Shown: piece by piece, positions 59,289 through 64,000 of the stretch
Position numbering within the stretch: position 1 is the first letter of the stretch
Layout of the letters: every line of letters starts with the position of its first letter
DNA from: Bacteroidaceae bacterium
GTDB lineage: Bacteria > Bacteroidota > Bacteroidia > Bacteroidales > Bacteroidaceae
Direction of reading: 5' to 3'
Assembly (NCBI GenBank): GCA_017529865.1
Contig: JAFXNA010000020.1
Coordinates: forward strand, 62,001 to 126,000
DNA length: 64,000 bases
Notes under the pieces: generated by a model
Databases searched by the model: none
Seen by the model: only the letters and a program-made list of their open reading frames with translations
What the model was told of the DNA's origin: nothing
Made by a program: the position numbers and the translations under genes

Positions 59289-60644
59289 ATGAAACTGAGA
59301 AAAGTCTTAACAGCGGTATGTCTTTTGACAGCTGCGTGCGTTCAGATGAATGCACAAAACCCAATTATCCGTAATATCTACAGCGCTGACCCAACTGCGA
59401 GAGTATTTAATGGTAAGGTTTACCTCTATCCATCGCACGATATTTTCCCTCCTGAGGGACAGCGTCAGGATTGGTTCTGCATGGAGGACTATCATGTATT
59501 CTCCTCAGAAGACTTGATGGACTGGACCGATCACGGCGTGATTGTCACTCAGAACAAAGTTCCTTGGGTACGCCCGAACTCTTATTCGATGTGGGCGCCT
59601 GACTGTGTCGAAAGAAACGGAAAGTATTATTTCTATTTCCCATCTGCTCCAGGTACAGGTATGGGTGGCTTTGCTGTAGGTGTTTGTGTGGCTGACCGTC
59701 CGGAAGGACCGTTCACTCCTGAAGCAGAACCGATCAAGGGTATTGGCGGTATCGACCCATGTGTGCTCCAGGCATCTGATGGCAATGCTTATATCTTCTG
59801 GGGTGCTGGAATGTGCGCCAAACTCAAGGACAACATGAAGGAACTTGCCGATGACAACCCGAAGTCAGTTAGAAAATTTGGCAACCGAGAGTTTGAATCG
59901 GTGGGTGTCAACTGCCTCCAAGGTCTGCCAAGCCGTCAGGCTGAAGGTCCGTTCGCATTCGAGTACAACGGAAACTTCTACCTTACATATCCATACGTGA
60001 GAGAGAATACTGAAGTCCTCGCATACGCAATGAGTAAGAACCCAATGGGTCCTTACGAATATAAGGGACTGATTATGGCAGAGCATGCAAACGGTTGCTG
60101 GACCAACCATCATAGTATCATCAACTACAAGGGACAGTGGTATCTGTTCTATCATCATAACGACTACTCTCCAAAGGACGACAAGCGTCGCTCGGTGTGT
60201 GTAGACTCTCTGTTCTTCAATCCTGACGGAACCATCCAGGAGGTGAAGCCTACCTTGCGTGGTGTCGGTATTTCAAATGCACACAAGCCTGTTCAGATTG
60301 ACCGTTACAGCGCAATAGGTAGCGGAGCAAGCATTGAGTATCACGACACGCTGAGGTACTTCGACGGCTGGAAGACTGTCTTCCCAAGTGCCGGAGCATG
60401 GGTTGTATATAACAAGATCGGCCTTGAGAAAGCATCGAAAAACATGACTGTTCGTCTGAAATCAAACGCAGCAAGTACTGCAACTTTAATCCTTTCAAAC
60501 AACAAGGCTCAGGTGAAGTTGCCAAGTACCAACGGACAGTGGCAGGAAGTAAAGGTTGCTGTGAAGTCGGTGAAGAAGGGTGTCTACGACCTGAAACTCA
60601 TTGCCGGAGGTAAGATGGAGGTTGACTGGGTAAAATTTGAATAA
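59289..60644 (+). CDS. Secreted GH43 family hydrolase with CBM6-like C-terminus
   Basis: 451 residues, signal peptide LTAVCLLTAACVQMNAQ. Catalytic residues by motif: Asp34 in SADPTAR, Asp156 in GGIDPCVL and Glu219 in RQAEGPF. The propeller segment SSEDLMDWTDHG is shared with its neighbours. C-terminal part (PVQIDRYSAIGSGASIEYHD, ending KMEVDWVKFE) looks like a CBM6. Similar role to the preceding GH43 but with a divergent active-site loop (FPPEGQRQDWF), so a different linkage preference is likely. Third and fourth enzymes follow with short gaps. Confidence 0.92.
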   Translation: MKLRKVLTAVCLLTAACVQMNAQNPIIRNIYSADPTARVFNGKVYLYPSHDIFPPEGQRQDWFCMEDYHVFSSEDLMDWTDHGVIVTQNKVPWVRPNSYSMWAPDCVERNGKYYFYFPSAPGTGMGGFAVGVCVADRPEGPFTPEAEPIKGIGGIDPCVLQASDGNAYIFWGAGMCAKLKDNMKELADDNPKSVRKFGNREFESVGVNCLQGLPSRQAEGPFAFEYNGNFYLTYPYVRENTEVLAYAMSKNPMGPYEYKGLIMAEHANGCWTNHHSIINYKGQWYLFYHHNDYSPKDDKRRSVCVDSLFFNPDGTIQEVKPTLRGVGISNAHKPVQIDRYSAIGSGASIEYHDTLRYFDGWKTVFPSAGAWVVYNKIGLEKASKNMTVRLKSNAASTATLILSNNKAQVKLPSTNGQWQEVKVAVKSVKKGVYDLKLIAGGKMEVDWVKFE

Positions 60645-60691
60645 AAAGGAAGTAAAGCAAGGCTTATTAACTTCAAATAAATAAGAAAAAG

Positions 60692-63286
60692 ATGAGATAT
60701 AAAACCCTATTTTCTATTATTATGTTAGGTGCTGGATGCATGCAGATGCAGGCCCAGCAGTTCCCTTATCAGAATCCAGCGCTCTCAGCTCATGCGAGAG
60801 CGGTGGATTTGTGTAGTCGCCTGACCCTCGAGGAGAAGGCACAGTTGATGTTGGACGACTCTCCAGCCATTCCCCGACTGGGTATCAAACGATTCCAATG
60901 GTGGAGCGAGGCTTTGCACGGAGTAGCCAATATGGGGAATGTGACCAACTTCCCGGAACCAATCGGTATGGCCGCTTCGTTCAACCCGAATCTGGTGTAT
61001 AAAGTGTTCGATGCAACCAGTACGGAGGCACGTGCTCACTGGAATCAGTTGATGGCATCGGGCAACGAAGTGACTCGTTTCCACAGCCTTTCGTTCTGGA
61101 CGCCAAATGTCAACATCTTCCGCGACCCACGATGGGGTAGAGGACAGGAGACCTACGGTGAGGATCCATACCTTACCGGTGTGATGGGTTCGGCTGTCGT
61201 ACGCGGTCTGCAAGGTCCTGAGGAAAGCAAGTACAGAAAGACTTGGGCATGTGCGAAACATTATGCTGTGCATAGCGGACCGGAATGGAGCCGTCATACG
61301 GCTAATCTGGTGGATGTCAGCGCACGTGACCTTTGGGAGACCTATCTGCCTGCCTTCAAGACGCTGGTAGAAGACGCGAAGGTGCGTGAGGTGATGTGTG
61401 CCTATCAGCGATTGGACGATGAACCATGTTGCAGTAGCGGACGTCTGTTGCAGGACATTCTCCGTGACGAATGGGGATTCCAGTATCTCGTCGTATCGGA
61501 CTGTAGTGCCGTATCGGATATCCATCAAACCCACCATACAGCAAGCGATGCTACCCATTCTGCTGCCCGTGCTGCTTTGGCTGGTACGGATGTGGAGTGT
61601 GGCTACAACTATGCATATAGAAGTATTCCAGAGGCTGTCCGTCGTGATTTCATCAAGGAATCGGAGGTGGACAAGCATGTCATCCGTCTACTCGAAGGCC
61701 GTTTCGATTTGGGTGAGATGGACGACCCGTCAGAGGTGGAGTGGTCAAAGATTCCTGCCAGCGTATTGGAATGTAAGGAACATGTGGACCTGTCGCTCAA
61801 TATGGCTCGTCAGATTATGACATTGCTGAAGAACGACAATGTTTTGCCTCTGAATAAGAGTGATAAGATTGCGGTCATCGGTCCGAATGCAGATAATCAA
61901 CCGATGATGTGGGGTAACTACAATGGTACTCCAACCCGTACGGTCACCATCGTGAACGGTATCCGTGCGGTCAATAAGAATATCAAGTATCTGCCTGGTT
62001 GTGACCTGACAGATAACCGCATTGTGACTGATGTGTTTGATCAGTTGAGTTTCGAAGGGAAGAAAGGTATCAAAGGTACATTCTGGAACAACACCCGTCG
62101 TGAAGGGAAACCTGTGACCACTGAATACTATACCAGCCCATTCTCAAAGACAACAGCTGGTAACTATCAGTTTGCTCCAGGAGTGAATCTGACGGACTTC
62201 AGTGCCCTCTATCAGACGGTGCTCAAACCAAAGAAGTCGGGCGAGATTGTGGTGAATGTGGAATCGGTAAGCAACTTTGATGTGTTCATCAACGGAGAGC
62301 GCAAGGTACATTATAGTACTTGGCGTACCACCCCAACACGTACCCCTATACAGGTTGAGGCAGGTAAGGAATACGAGATTGAAATCCGCTTCTCACATAT
62401 TCCTACTTACAATGCCAGCATGAAGGTGAATATCGGTATTGAGTCGATTATCGACTACGACGAAATCATCAAGCAGTTGGCAGGTTATCAGAAAGTAGTG
62501 TTTGTTGGTGGTATCGCTCCGAGTCTCGAAGGCGAGGAGATGCCTATCGAAATTGATGGTTTCAAGGGTGGTGACCGTACCCATATCGAACTACCTGCCG
62601 TACAGCGTAACTTCCTGAAGGCATTGAAGAATGCAGGTAAGACCGTCATCTTTGTGAACTGTTCCGGTTCTGCCATCGCACTCGAACCTGAAACCCAATC
62701 GTGTGATGCTATCCTTCAGGCTTGGTATCCTGGTATGCAAGGTGGTATTGCTGTGGCTGATGTGCTGTACGGTAAATACAACCCAAGCGGTAAGCTGCCT
62801 GTAACCTTCTATAAGAATTCCGACCAGTTGGGCGATTTCGAAGACTATAGCATGAAGGGACGTACCTATCGTTATATGAAGAACGACAAACCGCTCTATC
62901 CGTTTGGTTATGGATTGAGCTATACAACCTTTGATATCGGGAAGGCGAAACTGTCTGACACTACGCTCAGTTCGCGTAATCTGAATATCACGCTGCAAGT
63001 CCCTGTTACCAATACGGGTAAGATGGACGGAACGGAAGTCGTGCAGGTGTATGTGCGTAATCCTCAAGACCCCAACGGACCTATCATGCAGTTGCGTGGT
63101 TTTGCTCGGGTAGGTGTCTTGGCTGGACGTACCAACACCGCTGAAATCATTATGAATCGTAAGTCGTTCGAGTGGTTCGACGAAGAAACCAATACCGTGA
63201 AGACCAAGCCTGGAACGTACGAGGTGCTGTATGGAAACAGTTCTGCTCCTGAGGCATTGCAGCGCGTAACCGTGGAAATCAAATAA
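60692..63286 (+). CDS. Secreted GH3 beta-xylosidase/beta-glucosidase
   Basis: 864 residues, signal peptide LFSIIMLGAGCMQMQAQ. GH3 N-terminal barrel with WWSEALHGVAN, FWTPNVNIFRDPRWGRGQET, CAKHYAVHSGPE and the nucleophile motif VVSDCSAVSD (Asp270). The alpha/beta domain carries NKSDKIAVIGPNADN, and an inserted PA14-like domain (GIKGTFWNNTRREGKP, SVSNFDVFINGERKV) lies at about 450-570. A C-terminal Fn3-like domain (VPVTNTGKMDGTEVVQVYV) closes it. WWSEALHGVA is typical of the xylosidase-type GH3 branch of Prevotella and relatives. With three GH43 enzymes around it, a role in xylo- or arabino-xylo-oligosaccharide breakdown is likely. Confidence 0.93.
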   Translation: MRYKTLFSIIMLGAGCMQMQAQQFPYQNPALSAHARAVDLCSRLTLEEKAQLMLDDSPAIPRLGIKRFQWWSEALHGVANMGNVTNFPEPIGMAASFNPNLVYKVFDATSTEARAHWNQLMASGNEVTRFHSLSFWTPNVNIFRDPRWGRGQETYGEDPYLTGVMGSAVVRGLQGPEESKYRKTWACAKHYAVHSGPEWSRHTANLVDVSARDLWETYLPAFKTLVEDAKVREVMCAYQRLDDEPCCSSGRLLQDILRDEWGFQYLVVSDCSAVSDIHQTHHTASDATHSAARAALAGTDVECGYNYAYRSIPEAVRRDFIKESEVDKHVIRLLEGRFDLGEMDDPSEVEWSKIPASVLECKEHVDLSLNMARQIMTLLKNDNVLPLNKSDKIAVIGPNADNQPMMWGNYNGTPTRTVTIVNGIRAVNKNIKYLPGCDLTDNRIVTDVFDQLSFEGKKGIKGTFWNNTRREGKPVTTEYYTSPFSKTTAGNYQFAPGVNLTDFSALYQTVLKPKKSGEIVVNVESVSNFDVFINGERKVHYSTWRTTPTRTPIQVEAGKEYEIEIRFSHIPTYNASMKVNIGIESIIDYDEIIKQLAGYQKVVFVGGIAPSLEGEEMPIEIDGFKGGDRTHIELPAVQRNFLKALKNAGKTVIFVNCSGSAIALEPETQSCDAILQAWYPGMQGGIAVADVLYGKYNPSGKLPVTFYKNSDQLGDFEDYSMKGRTYRYMKNDKPLYPFGYGLSYTTFDIGKAKLSDTTLSSRNLNITLQVPVTNTGKMDGTEVVQVYVRNPQDPNGPIMQLRGFARVGVLAGRTNTAEIIMNRKSFEWFDEETNTVKTKPGTYEVLYGNSSAPEALQRVTVEIK

Positions 63287-63307
63287 TGAAACATAAATAA
63301 TACAAAG

Positions 63308-64000
63308 ATGAAAAAAACTATTCTGGCTGGAATACTGGCTATTACTACTTTCAGTGCGAACGCACAAAACCCTGTAGTGCACACCTGTTTCTCTACTGAC
63401 CCTGCACCGATGGTGTATGGCGACCGAGTGTATGTATTTACGGGTCATGACGAAGAAGGTGCCGACTTCTTCTGGATGAACGAATGGCGATTGTTCTCAA
63501 GTGCCGATATGGTCAACTGGACTGATCATGGCTGCCCACTGGCTCAAGGCGACCTCTCATGGGCTGATGACCGTGCTTGGGCACCTCAGTGTATCGAACG
63601 TAATGGTAAGTTCTACCTCTACGTACCTGTACATTCACGCATCTCACGTGGTATGGCTATCGGTGTTGCGGTAGCTGACAAGATAGAAGGTCCGTATAAA
63701 GATCCTCTGGGCAAACCACTCTTCGAGAATGGTTCGTGGGATCATATCGACCCGACCGTGATGATTGAAGCAGACGGTCAGGCTTATCTCTATTGGGGTA
63801 ATCCACGTCTCTATTCCGTAAAACTGAACGAAGACATGATTTCGTTGGCTTCGGAGGTAAAGGTAGATACGACCGTTCGCCGCTACACAGAGGGTCCTTG
63901 GATTATGAAACAGCGTCCTGCTACCAAGGAGGAGCAAAAAGCCATGAAGGCACAGAAAATCAAGAAGTCTTACTGGGGTAAGTATTTCATGGTATATGCT
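63308..64000 (+). CDS. Secreted GH43 family hydrolase, 3' end outside window
   Basis: 231 residues visible. Signal peptide MKKTILAGILAITTFSANAQ. Asp31 (STDPAPM), Asp148 (DHIDPTVM) and Glu195 (RYTEGPW) form the GH43 triad; closest in motifs to the first GH43 of the operon. It starts 21 bp after the GH3 stop. The region around residue 200 has a charged insertion (KEEQKAMKAQKIKKSYWG) not seen in the other two. Confidence 0.9.
   Translation, partial: MKKTILAGILAITTFSANAQNPVVHTCFSTDPAPMVYGDRVYVFTGHDEEGADFFWMNEWRLFSSADMVNWTDHGCPLAQGDLSWADDRAWAPQCIERNGKFYLYVPVHSRISRGMAIGVAVADKIEGPYKDPLGKPLFENGSWDHIDPTVMIEADGQAYLYWGNPRLYSVKLNEDMISLASEVKVDTTVRRYTEGPWIMKQRPATKEEQKAMKAQKIKKSYWGKYFMVYA

Overview
The window looks like a chromosome segment of a Bacteroidales bacterium, most likely Prevotella/Segatella-like. 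The support is indirect: promoters of the Bacteroidota type (TAnnTTTG at -7, in two cases with TTTG 19-20 bp upstream), few Shine-Dalgarno sites, type V fimbrillin-like lipoproteins, DUF3575/DUF5119/DUF4837/DUF3990 families, SusC/D-less glycoside hydrolase clusters, and C-terminal tails of the kind ending in GLNIVDGKKILVK. No rRNA, CRISPR, transposase or integrase was seen. One tRNA (Leu, anticodon UAG) is present.

Region A (1-34534, almost all minus strand) is a surface-adhesin island. Read in the direction of transcription it begins with a DUF3575/OmpA-like protein, a DUF5119 lipoprotein, three paralogous fimbrillin-like lipoproteins, two more fimbrial-type lipoproteins and a 4,280-residue secreted protein with about 40 YGGG-type repeats. 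It continues with a small DUF3791-DUF3990-DUF3791 module (ADP-ribosyltransferase-like toxin/antitoxin candidate), a secreted MBG/CHB_HEX_C repeat protein, and a second YGGG/GLUG giant that runs off the left edge. A membrane-embedded AraC-type regulator (34535-35692) is transcribed divergently and is the obvious candidate controller.

Region B (35767-48797) is largely core metabolism: a GtrB-like GT2 and a GT-C-like membrane protein (convergent), then a long minus-strand operon folP-cdaA-GH105-DUF4837-GH2-GT-C, with murF divergent, tRNA-Leu, a PatB/MalY-type C-S lyase, and a small orphan MNT nucleotidyltransferase.

Region C (48896-56751) holds two large secreted proteins (CotH/lamin-tail; leucine-rich repeat) with near-identical C-terminal tails and a shared upstream regulatory region. 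Region D (57834-64000) is a xylan/arabinan-type hydrolase operon: GH43, GH43, GH3, GH43 (partial).

The most unusual signals are non-coding. (1) A roughly 180-200 nt leader carrying an alternating array of four small hairpins joined by a constant 8-nt linker (GGGAGTTA type), with compensating stem changes, is present twice. Once it precedes the AraC regulator and once the DUF5119 gene, in the same sense relative to each gene, so that the two copies form a large inverted repeat around the DUF3575 gene. (2) The region is full of short tandem repeats with period 7, 8, 9, 11 or 12 bp sitting at gene ends: heptamers just before C-terminal sorting tails, octamers just after start codons of three consecutive surface-protein genes, 11-mers upstream of others. 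Most periods are not multiples of three, so copy-number change would switch frames or promoter spacing. (3) Two secreted-protein genes share about 150 bp of upstream sequence with repeated TATGGAAAA motifs.
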